DNA of 64,000 bases from Pseudarthrobacter chlorophenolicus (lineage in GTDB: Bacteria; Actinomycetota; Actinomycetes; Actinomycetales; Micrococcaceae), in NCBI RefSeq assembly GCF_000962805.1, contig NZ_JZTW01000008.1, positions 1 through 64,000 on the forward strand. Reading direction: 5' to 3'. This document shows positions 24,303 to 31,638 of the stretch, piece by piece. A program made the translations under genes and the position numbers. Position 1 is the first letter of the stretch, and each line of letters begins with the position of its first letter. The notes beneath the pieces were generated by a model. That model worked only from the letters and a program-made list of their open reading frames with translations. It was not told the DNA's origin and made no database searches.

Positions 24303-25690
24303 TGGCGCGGCAGCTGAAACTCAACCTGTTCATCTACCCGGGCGGCCACCACGAGGCCGCGTGGCGGCACCCGAAATCCCACACGGACCGGCTGCTGGAC
24401 ATCCGGTTCTACCAGGAGCTGGCGCAGCGGGCGGAGGCCGCCAAGCTGGACGCGGTGTTCTACGCTGACGGCCCCGCGCTGGAGAGCAATGTCCAGTTCG
24501 CCACCCGGTTCCGGATCGAGCCGTTCACGTGGCTGTCCGCGATCGCCGTCGCCACCGAGCGGATCGGCCTGATCGGCACCGCCAGCACCACCTACCTGGA
24601 GCCGTACAACGCCGCCCGGCTGTTCGCGTCGCTGGACCACCTCAGCAAGGGCCGCGCCGGCTGGAACATCGTGACCACCGGGGCGGAACGGGCGGCTCAG
24701 AACTTCGGGCTGGACCAGCACCCGCCGCACGCTGAACGCTACAGCCGCGCGGACGACTTCGTCCGCGTGGTGGGCAAGCTCTGGGACAGCTGGGAGGACG
24801 ACGCAGTGGTGGCCGACGCCGGCACGGGGGTTTTCGCCGATACGTCACGGATCCATCCGGTGGAGCATGAGGGCCGGTACTTCCGCGTGGCAGGGCCACT
24901 GAACACGCCGCGCTCCCCGCAGGGCCGGCCGGTTTACGTGCAGGCAGGGTCCTCCGAGGATGGCAAGGCCTTCGCCGCCGAACATGCGGAGGCGGTGTTC
25001 ACGGCCCATCAGTCGCTGGCAAGCGCGCAGGAGTTCTACGCGGACATCAAAGCCCGGGCGGCTGCGTTCGGCCGGGACCCCGGCCAGCTCCTGGTGCTGC
25101 CCGGCATCAGCCCGTACCTCGGTTCCACGGAGGCCGAAGCGAAGGCCCTGAAGCAGGAACTCGACGAGCTGACGCAGCCCGAGTATGGGCTGGGGATCCT
25201 GCGGAAGCTGCTGGGCATCGACCTGGACGGGGTGCCGCTGGACGGACCGTTCCCGCCGGACCTGCTGGCCACCGCCGGGAAGGCGGGCAGCCGCAGCCAG
25301 CTGGTGCTGGACATCATCCGCCGCGAAAACCTCACCGTCCGCCAGGTGCTGCACCGGTTCGCCGGCGCCCGCGGACACTACGTCTTTGCCGGCACTCCCG
25401 TGCAGGTGGCGGACGAGATCCAGCACTGGTTCGAGGGCGGCGCCGCGGACGGGTTCAACATCATGCCGCCATGGCTGCCCGGCGGCTTCGAGGCGTTCGC
25501 CGACGAGGTGGTCCCCATCCTGCAGTCCCGCGGCCTGTTCCGCACCGAATACACCGGGTGGACGCTGCGTGAGCACTTCGGCCTGGCGCGCCCCGAAAGC
25601 CAGTACAGCCGGGACATCCAGCCCCCGAACCAGCCCGGCGCGGTCCAGCGGAGCCAGGACCTTCCCAACCTTCAAGGAGCACCAGCATGA
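24302..25690 (+). CDS. LLM-class FMN-dependent monooxygenase (NtaA/DszA type) 2
   Basis: A 462-residue paralogue of the preceding gene, sharing start (LFIYPGGHHEAAWRHP), SKGRAGWNIVTTG and DGFNIMPPWLPGGFE motifs. Its ATG shares one base with the preceding stop and its own stop overlaps the next start, so the three are coupled. Two tandem paralogues suggest successive oxidations or two related substrates, as in multi-step desulfurisation; this is inference. Confidence 0.9.
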   Translation: MARQLKLNLFIYPGGHHEAAWRHPKSHTDRLLDIRFYQELAQRAEAAKLDAVFYADGPALESNVQFATRFRIEPFTWLSAIAVATERIGLIGTASTTYLEPYNAARLFASLDHLSKGRAGWNIVTTGAERAAQNFGLDQHPPHAERYSRADDFVRVVGKLWDSWEDDAVVADAGTGVFADTSRIHPVEHEGRYFRVAGPLNTPRSPQGRPVYVQAGSSEDGKAFAAEHAEAVFTAHQSLASAQEFYADIKARAAAFGRDPGQLLVLPGISPYLGSTEAEAKALKQELDELTQPEYGLGILRKLLGIDLDGVPLDGPFPPDLLATAGKAGSRSQLVLDIIRRENLTVRQVLHRFAGARGHYVFAGTPVQVADEIQHWFEGGAADGFNIMPPWLPGGFEAFADEVVPILQSRGLFRTEYTGWTLREHFGLARPESQYSRDIQPPNQPGAVQRSQDLPNLQGAPA

Positions 25691-26718
25691 CCGAATACCG
25701 CAGCCTCGGGTCCACCGGGCTGAAAGTCAGCCAACTGACCCTGGGCACCATGATGTTCGGAGCCATCGGCAACCCGGACCACGAGGACTCGATCCGGATC
25801 ATCCACCATGCCCTGGACTCCGGCATCAACATCGTGGACACCGCCGACGTCTACTCCCAAGGAGAATCCGAGGTCATCGTGGGCAAGGCGCTCAAGGGCC
25901 GCCGCGACGACGTCGTCCTCGCCACTAAGGTCCACGGACGCCTTGGCGAGGACGTGAACCAGGCAGGCAACTCCCGGCGCTGGATCATCCGCGAGGTGGA
26001 AGACAGCCTGCGCAGGCTGCAGACGGACTGGATCGACCTCTACCAGGTGCACCGGCCGGAGCCGGACACGGATATTGATGAAACCCTGGGAGCGCTGAGC
26101 GACCTGGTCCGGCAGGGCAAGATCCGCTACATCGGCACGTCCACGTTCGAGCCCGGCCAGATCGTCGAGGCGCAGTATGTGGCCCGGGAGCGCCACCGCG
26201 AGCACCCGGTCACCGAGCAGCCGCCGTATTCCATCCTGGCCCGCGGGATTGAGCGCGAGGTCCTGCCGCTGGCCGAGAAGCACCGGCTCGGCGTCCTGCC
26301 GTGGAGTCCGTTGGCCGGCGGGTGGCTGTCCGGACGGATCAGGCCCGACGGCGCCCACAGCACCTCCAGCAGGGCTGCGCGGCAACCGGAACGGCACGAT
26401 CCGTCGTCGGCCGAAAATGCCCGGAAGACCCGCGCGGTCCTGGAGCTGACCGAACTGGCGGACCAGGCAGGCCTCTCGCTGATCCATCTGGCGCTGGGCT
26501 TCGTGCTGGAACACCCGGCGGTTACCTCGGCCATTATCGGCCCGCGGACGCTGGAGCACCTTGAAGCCGCCCTGGGCGCGGACGAGGTGGTCCTGTCCCG
26601 CGACGTGCTGGACCAAATAGACCGGATCGTGCCGCCCGGCACCACCCTGAACACCGCCGACGCCGGCTACCAGCCGCCGTCGTTGACGGACCCCGCACGG
26701 CGCCGCCGCATCCGCTGA
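25687..26718 (+). CDS. Aldo/keto reductase
   Basis: A 343-residue NADPH-dependent aldo/keto reductase. Catalytic residues of the family are visible: Asp and Tyr in VDTADVYSQGESE, Lys in VLATKVHG and His in YQVHRPEPD. The cofactor end is TSAIIGPRTLEHLEAAL. It is coupled to the second monooxygenase (ATGA) and is probably the last operon gene, reducing the aldehyde or ketone released after desulfurisation. Confidence 0.92.
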   Translation: MTEYRSLGSTGLKVSQLTLGTMMFGAIGNPDHEDSIRIIHHALDSGINIVDTADVYSQGESEVIVGKALKGRRDDVVLATKVHGRLGEDVNQAGNSRRWIIREVEDSLRRLQTDWIDLYQVHRPEPDTDIDETLGALSDLVRQGKIRYIGTSTFEPGQIVEAQYVARERHREHPVTEQPPYSILARGIEREVLPLAEKHRLGVLPWSPLAGGWLSGRIRPDGAHSTSSRAARQPERHDPSSAENARKTRAVLELTELADQAGLSLIHLALGFVLEHPAVTSAIIGPRTLEHLEAALGADEVVLSRDVLDQIDRIVPPGTTLNTADAGYQPPSLTDPARRRRIR

Positions 26719-26772
26719 CCCCTCCCTTAGACTGGCCCCTTGACGGTAATGCCCCCGAACGAAGGAGCCCCC

Positions 26773-27195
26773 ATGAGTGGAGTAGTCGTTGTAGGCGTGG
26801 ATGCCAGCGCATCTGCCCGGAAAGCCGCAGAAGTGGCACTGGACCTTGCGGAGTCGCTCGGAGCGTCGCTGCATGTGGTGACAGGGTTCGAGTCGGAGAG
26901 CGCCGAAACCTTCGGTTCGGGTTCGGACCAGGTGACGGTCTTCCGCGGTGACAGCGCCCAGCATGTTGCCGAATCCTTGGGCGCCTCCAGGCCGGGAGTG
27001 CAGGTCACCCACTTCGCTTCCCGCGGCAAGCCCGCCGATTCGCTCATCAAGGAAGCTATCCGCCTGGACGCCCGGCTGATCGTGGTCGGCAACCGCAGGA
27101 TGCGCGGCATCGGCCGCCTCCTGGGCAGCGTGGCCAACAGCGTGGCGCACAACGCACCGTGCGATGTTTACATCGCCAACACTTACGAGGACTGA
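26773..27195 (+). CDS. Universal stress protein (UspA family)
   Basis: A 140-residue single UspA domain. It starts VVVVGVDASASARKA and carries the ATP-binding pattern GNRRMRGIGRLLGSVANSV (G-2x-G-9x-G-S), so it probably binds ATP. AAGGAG precedes ATG 26773. Its terminator at 27223-27262 lies inside the 3' end of the convergent DUF817 gene, and the two coding regions overlap by 13 bp. Confidence 0.93.
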   Translation: MSGVVVVGVDASASARKAAEVALDLAESLGASLHVVTGFESESAETFGSGSDQVTVFRGDSAQHVAESLGASRPGVQVTHFASRGKPADSLIKEAIRLDARLIVVGNRRMRGIGRLLGSVANSVAHNAPCDVYIANTYED

Positions 27196-28109
27196 CCCTC
27201 GCCGGTGCCCACGGGCAGCGTGGCGGACGGCGGCGGAACTTTCCGCCGTCGTCCGCTTTCTTCGTCCGGGGGTGCCGGTTTGTAGACCCAGGCCACCAGC
27301 ACTACGGAGATGATCATCAGCAGGAACCAGGCCACCAGCTTCTCCAGGCCCACCGGGTGCCAGCCGGCCACCTGGCTGGGGTAGAGCCACGCCCCGGACC
27401 AGGTGGCGATGTTCTCGGCGATCCAGATGAACAGCGCCACCAGCAGGAAGGAAACCACCAGGGGCATCCGGAAACTACGCCGGAACACCCGGAAGTGCAT
27501 GGTGCACCGGCCGAAGACCACCACGACGGCGGCGAGCAGCACCCAGCGCAGGTCCCAGATGTAGTGGTGGCTGAAGAAGTTGACGTAGATGGCCGCAGCC
27601 ACGATTGCGGTGATCCAGCGGCGCGGGTAGTTGGCGAACCGGAGGTCGAAGAGCCGGTAAACGCGCACCATATAGGACCCCACGGCCGCGTACATAAAGC
27701 CGCTGAACAAGGGCACGGCGCCAATCCGCAGCACGCCCTCGGCTTCATAGGACCAGGAACCCACGTCCGTCTTAAACAGCTCCATGCAAGTCCCTACCAG
27801 GTGGAACAGCACGATAACCCTCAGTTCCTTCAGGGTTTCGAGTTTGAAGGCGACCATCAGGACCTGGATCACGATGGCGGCGATGGTCAGGAAGTCGTTG
27901 CGGGCCAGCCCCGCACTGTCCGGGTACCAGAGGCGGGCTGCCATGAGCACAGCCAGGAGGGCCGCGCCGAAGATGCAGGCCCAGCCCTGTTTGAGGCCGA
28001 ACACGACGAACTCTGTGAGCCTGGCTTTGGCGCCGTTGGCCGGCGCGGTGGCAAGGAAGCGGCGGGCACTTTCATCGATCCGCTGCTCAACCGGGGTGGA
28101 ACTACGCAC
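27183..28109 (-). CDS. DUF817 family integral membrane protein
   Basis: A 308-residue polytopic protein with about eight hydrophobic segments. Recognisable DUF817 stretches include WACIFGAALLAVLMAARLW, DVGSWSYEAEGVLRIG and FFSHHYIWDLRW. Function unknown. GTG 28109 is chosen; it overlaps the MpaB-like gene, giving a coupled pair. The last ~27 residues (after KPAPPDEES) are encoded across the terminator hairpin of the convergent Usp gene and look like acquired low-complexity tail. Confidence 0.85.
   Translation of the reverse strand: MRSSTPVEQRIDESARRFLATAPANGAKARLTEFVVFGLKQGWACIFGAALLAVLMAARLWYPDSAGLARNDFLTIAAIVIQVLMVAFKLETLKELRVIVLFHLVGTCMELFKTDVGSWSYEAEGVLRIGAVPLFSGFMYAAVGSYMVRVYRLFDLRFANYPRRWITAIVAAAIYVNFFSHHYIWDLRWVLLAAVVVVFGRCTMHFRVFRRSFRMPLVVSFLLVALFIWIAENIATWSGAWLYPSQVAGWHPVGLEKLVAWFLLMIISVVLVAWVYKPAPPDEESGRRRKVPPPSATLPVGTGEGQSS
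27223..27262 (+). terminator. Usp terminator, family copy 2, nested in DUF817 coding sequence
   Basis: GCGGACGGCGGCGGAA (27223-27238) pairs with 27241-27256 with one mismatch, followed by TTTCTT. It serves the Usp gene on the plus strand while the DUF817 reading frame runs through it on the minus strand. Confidence 0.85.
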
Positions 28110-28920
28110 TGACTCCCTGACGCTTGGCTGACCGGCTGTTCCTGCGGATGTCCTTGTCCAGCTCGCCAAGGAGGTAGTCCTTGAGGCCGTGCCGGATCCC
28201 CCGTGGAAGCCTGGGGTAGGTGAGCGACAGCATCCGCATGGTGCTGTTGAAGCGGCGCTCCCGGCGCTCATTCCACGGGAGTCCGAAGTCCTGGCGGAGC
28301 CGGTCCGGCAGGAACCCCGCGGTGAGGAACCGGGCCGGCGGAATGATGGCCCGGTACCAGAGGGCGGTGTGCTTGGGGTAGAGCAGGCCGTGCGCCACCC
28401 GGATGCCGGCGGGTCCGGCCTCCAGGGTGGCCACCTGTTCGTCCCAGTAGCGGCCAAACGCGGCCCGGTCCTGCGGCCACATGCCTTCGGGAACCTGCAG
28501 GGCTGTGCCTAGCCGCGCATAGTCGCGGTACATCTCATCGGCCGTGCCGGCGTCGAGCGGTCCGTAGATCCTTTCGATGACGGTGCGGGCGGTGTCATAA
28601 AGCGTGGCCACCACCCAGAGCTGAAGTTCGGGATCGTAGGCGCTGTAGCCGGGCGACTCGGCGTTGTCCGGGCGCCGGACAGGCACGTGGGCCCGGTTCA
28701 CGCGGCGGCGGACTTCCTTCACCTGTTCGTCGGTGCCGTAGACGATGGCGTACACGTAGGTGAGCGTGCCCTTGAGCCGGTTGACCGGGCGGCCCTCGAA
28801 GGTGCTGTGTTCGGCCACGCCGCGTCCCACGGCCGGGTTGGCAAGCTGCAGCAGCAGGGCACGGCCTGCCCCGGCGAGCATGATGCCCTCGCCGCCGAAA
28901 TCAGCCATTCCCCGAACCAT
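28102..28920 (-). CDS. MpaB-like oxygenase (DUF2236)
   Basis: A 272-residue member of the DUF2236/latex-clearing/MpaB-type family of putative haem oxygenases. Family features are the early ANPAVGRGVAEHSTF, VYAIVYGTDEQ, HVPVRRPDNAESPGYSAYDPELQLWV and a distal RLRQDFGLPW. His and Arg positions in these motifs are conserved in haem-binding relatives. It is coupled to the DUF817 gene downstream. Substrate unknown. Confidence 0.87.
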   Translation of the reverse strand: MVRGMADFGGEGIMLAGAGRALLLQLANPAVGRGVAEHSTFEGRPVNRLKGTLTYVYAIVYGTDEQVKEVRRRVNRAHVPVRRPDNAESPGYSAYDPELQLWVVATLYDTARTVIERIYGPLDAGTADEMYRDYARLGTALQVPEGMWPQDRAAFGRYWDEQVATLEAGPAGIRVAHGLLYPKHTALWYRAIIPPARFLTAGFLPDRLRQDFGLPWNERRERRFNSTMRMLSLTYPRLPRGIRHGLKDYLLGELDKDIRRNSRSAKRQGVSA

Positions 28921-29113
28921 CCCAACAGGCTACCGGAGGTAAACACCACTGTAAGCAGGGGTCGGTACCCGGAAATGCGAGTACCCACCACTCATGCGCT
29001 CCGGCCCTGCGGGCACGTACCGTCCGTTGAAAGTCCTGCCGCAGCATCGCGCAGGTATGCGGACAGCGGAGGAAGCTCATGGGCCGGCAACGGGACGTGC
29101 GGGGTGGAGGACC

Positions 29114-29527
29114 GTGACGCAGGAAGATGGCTACGCGCTGCCGCTGCTGGACAAGGCGGTGCTGGAACGGCTGCGCTCCGACCTGGACGACGACGAGGGT
29201 GTGTGGCAGGTCTTCATCCAGGATTTCATCGCCAACCTGCCGCACCGGATCCAAAAGGTCCGCCTGACGTTCACCACCGGCGATGCTCCGGGTGCCCTCG
29301 ATGCCATCCTGAGCCTGAAGACTTCCAGCCAGATGATCGGTGCGGAGCGGCTGGCGGGCCTGGCCCTGGAGCTGGAGCGGGAGCTGCGCACCGCAGCCCG
29401 CGGCAATGGCTCGGCCACCGCCCTCCCCCGGCTGGCCGCCCAGCATCTCCGCGGCATCAAGCAGTGCGCGGACCAGACCACCAACCTGCTGCGGGCTCTT
29501 CTGCAGGACCGGCCCGGTGGTTTCTAG
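29114..29527 (+). CDS. Hpt-like domain protein lacking the phospho-acceptor histidine
   Basis: A 137-residue helical protein matching the histidine phosphotransfer fold (VFIQDFIANLPHRIQKVRL; ILSLKTSSQMIGAERL; ALELERELRTAA). In true Hpt domains the motif is H-x-L-K-G/S; here it is Leu66-Ser-Leu-Lys-Thr, so the phosphorylatable His is absent. It may act as a pseudo-Hpt binding partner. GTG 29114 follows GGAGG. No kinase or response regulator is adjacent, but a PAS-ANTAR gene follows. Confidence 0.7.
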   Translation: MTQEDGYALPLLDKAVLERLRSDLDDDEGVWQVFIQDFIANLPHRIQKVRLTFTTGDAPGALDAILSLKTSSQMIGAERLAGLALELERELRTAARGNGSATALPRLAAQHLRGIKQCADQTTNLLRALLQDRPGGF

Positions 29528-29535
29528 GCGGACTG

Positions 29536-29646
29536 TCAGCCAGCCAACACCCCGTCGATCCGGTCCAGCAGGCCCGGCCAGCCGATGCCCATCCCCTCGC
29601 GGGTTCTGGCGGGTTCTCTCGTTCGGGTTCTCCCTAACTCAGGCAT
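29536..29646 (-). pseudogene. Possible 3' remnant of a lost gene
   Basis: A minus-strand frame of 36 codons ends in GMGIGWPGLLDRIDGVLAG, which looks like the C-terminus of a larger protein, but no body of a gene lies upstream. The adjoining stretch has three GGGTTCT repeats (29601, 29611, 29625). Tentative. Confidence 0.2.
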
Positions 29647-29689
29647 CGATCTTTACCTCACCTCCAAACAGTAAGTACCCTTAGCTTTT

Positions 29690-29727
29690 GGTGGGGTGTG
29701 GCTCAAGCAGCCGGGTCACACCTCACC
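29690..29727. repeat. Inverted repeat upstream of the PAS-ANTAR gene
   Basis: GGTGGGGTGTG (29690-29700) pairs with CACACCTCACC (29717-29727) with one mismatch and a 16-base loop. It sits in the 322-bp gap between the Hpt-like and PAS-ANTAR genes. The rest of this gap is relatively AT-rich, and nothing else convincing was seen in it. Confidence 0.4.
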
Positions 29728-29849
29728 CTGTTTAGCCATCTCCACTGAGGCCGCGAGGATCTGGTCCGGGAAAATGCTGCTGCTATATCCTGTTGCTTTC
29801 AAATCCGGCCGGGGGGTAGCCGGGTGCACACGTACGAAATGGTGTTGTA

Positions 29850-30491
29850 TTGTCACCCAGCAGTAAATACACGGGACCCCCTCCCGCGCGAGAGACGGCC
29901 CTCAACAGCGACTTCCTGAATTGCCCCACCGGGCTCGTCGAGTACTACTTTAATGACGGCATTTTCCGCTGGTCAGATGGGCTGTACCAGATGTACGGCT
30001 TTGAACGGGGAGAGGTAGTTCCCTCCATGGACATGGTCATGCCCCACCTCGAGCCCATAGATAGGCCAAGAGTCCAGGCCTATTGGGAGCATGTGTCCAA
30101 GCACGGCGGGCCTTCCTCCATCTACGTAACCATCCGGGACCGCAAGGACCACCAACACAAGTTGCTCTACTCAGCGGACTACATCATGGACGGCACCACC
30201 CCGGTTGGCGTCTGGGGAGTCGTAGTGGATCTCACCACGTCGATTCATACAGACCGGCACCAGCTCGCCACCGAGGCAGTAGCGGCCTCCGCAGTAAACC
30301 GTGCAGCCATCGAGCAGGCCAAGGGCATCCTGATGGGACGCACAGGCATCAGCGCGGACGAGGCCTACGGACTCATGAGCCAACTGAGCCAGGATACGAA
30401 CCGCAAGGTCTACTCGATTGCCCAGGACATCATTGAACGCACCACGGCCGGGGTCCGCGGCAAAAACGGGGAGGACCACTCCCTGCTCTGA
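29850..30491 (+). CDS. PAS and ANTAR domain RNA-binding regulator
   Basis: A 213-residue protein. A PAS domain covers about residues 20-135 (IFRWSDGLYQMYGFERGEVVPS). A C-terminal ANTAR domain follows (about 150-205: VNRAAIEQAKGILMGRTGISADEAYGLM). ANTAR domains bind nascent RNA to prevent termination, usually after a sensor is activated. TTG 29850 is the only start after an in-frame stop at 29817 that keeps the whole PAS domain; its ribosome site is weak, so the start is uncertain. Such PAS-ANTAR proteins are common in Arthrobacter-like genomes. Confidence 0.88.
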   Translation: MSPSSKYTGPPPARETALNSDFLNCPTGLVEYYFNDGIFRWSDGLYQMYGFERGEVVPSMDMVMPHLEPIDRPRVQAYWEHVSKHGGPSSIYVTIRDRKDHQHKLLYSADYIMDGTTPVGVWGVVVDLTTSIHTDRHQLATEAVAASAVNRAAIEQAKGILMGRTGISADEAYGLMSQLSQDTNRKVYSIAQDIIERTTAGVRGKNGEDHSLL

Positions 30492-30572
30492 CCGCAGGAG
30501 CCACAACCCGGGAAGCGTGGCCGATCTGCTTAGCCTCATTCGCAGCTGCCGGCGGCAGGTCGGCAGACGCAA

Positions 30573-30607
30573 GCGGACGACGGCGGGAACCTCCCGCCGT
30601 CGTCCGC
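30573..30607. terminator. Bidirectional terminator, family copy 3
   Basis: GCGGACGACGGCGGGA (30573-30588) pairs perfectly with TCCCGCCGTCGTCCGC (30592-30607), a 16-bp stem with a 3-base loop. It lies between the convergent PAS-ANTAR and deacetylase-like genes. Confidence 0.85.
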
Positions 30608-30623
30608 TGCTGTTTGGCTTGGC

Positions 30624-31571
30624 CTACTTCAGCGCCCCCTCCCGCACTGCCGCCGGCGTGAACGCTGCACCTGCACCCGGGAATACCGGCACGTCGATCC
30701 GGGCGTGGGTGTGGATTTCGGTGACCGAGGACTTGGTGTGCCGCGCGATCTCCTCCATGGTGGTCACCCACATGCCGTCCATGCCCTTCACCCGCTCGAT
30801 GAGCTGCTCCAGGGCCACGGCCTTTGAGGGCCGGCCGGAGATGAACGGGTGGTTGGTGAGGACGAAGCAGCTGCCCTGAGAGTGGTGGGCTTCAGCCTCG
30901 AGCGTCCACATTTCCAGGACCTTGGCGGGGCTTTCGATGACGCCGCTGCCGGTCACTCCCGGGTAGAAGGCGTACTGTTCCCAGTCGTCCAGCGTCCAGT
31001 CCACGGGGATCTCCACAATGTCGCGGGGATCATCGGCGGCGACGGCGAAGCGGTAGGGGGCATCGCCGTCGAGCAGGCTCGAATCATAGAGGAACCCACG
31101 GTCCGCCAGCAGGCCAGGTGAGTGCCAGTTCAGTTCCCACCACGGCGCCCGGTACCCCACCGGCCGAACCCCTGCCACCTTGGCCAGAGCCTCAAGGCCG
31201 CGGTCCATGTAGCCGGCCTCCGTGGCGGCGTCGATGCCCTGCATCGGCTCGTGCAGGTAGCCGTGGTGGCCCACCTCGTGCCCGCCGTCCACGATCTGCC
31301 GGACGATGTCCGGGTAGGACTCGGCCGTGAATCCCGGGATGAAGAACGTGGCCCGAATGTCCTGGCGCTCCAGGATCTTCAGCAGCCTCGGGACCGCCAC
31401 CTTGGGCCCGTACGACTGGTGGGTCATCAGCGACATCCGCCGCGTGCTGGTGGGATCGTGGGCGATGGTGCAGGACTCGGCGTCAACGTCGAACGTGAAG
31501 GACGCTGCGGCCTTGAAGCCTTCAGGCCAGGTGATGGGATGCAGGAGGTCCGCGATGGCGGGCTGGTTCAC
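30624..31571 (-). CDS. Polysaccharide deacetylase family amidohydrolase (PgdA/cyclic-imidase-like)
   Basis: A 315-residue NodB-fold (CE4-like) hydrolase. Motifs are FTFDVDAES with the Asp pair, HEVGHHGYLHEP with the metal-binding His residues, GYRAPWWELN, and VEIPVDWTLDDW. The pattern is closest to Helicobacter PgdA and cyclic-imide hydrolases rather than chitin deacetylases. No signal peptide, so it acts in the cytoplasm. GTG 31571 follows GAAAGGA. It lies 67 bp downstream of an NCS1 permease, which argues for a small imported N-heterocycle as substrate (inference). Confidence 0.85.
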   Translation of the reverse strand: MNQPAIADLLHPITWPEGFKAAASFTFDVDAESCTIAHDPTSTRRMSLMTHQSYGPKVAVPRLLKILERQDIRATFFIPGFTAESYPDIVRQIVDGGHEVGHHGYLHEPMQGIDAATEAGYMDRGLEALAKVAGVRPVGYRAPWWELNWHSPGLLADRGFLYDSSLLDGDAPYRFAVAADDPRDIVEIPVDWTLDDWEQYAFYPGVTGSGVIESPAKVLEMWTLEAEAHHSQGSCFVLTNHPFISGRPSKAVALEQLIERVKGMDGMWVTTMEEIARHTKSSVTEIHTHARIDVPVFPGAGAAFTPAAVREGALK

Positions 31572-31638
31572 GATGGATTCCTTTCGGCGGGCGCAGTGCG
31601 CCCGCCTGTACAGCTGTGGTGTTGAGTGGACGTGCGGG

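Noticed and set aside
25672..27390. Minus-strand open frame (572 codons) opposite the aldo/keto reductase and Usp genes
   Set aside because: Antisense to two genes with clear catalytic motifs; the composition is typical of a shadow frame.
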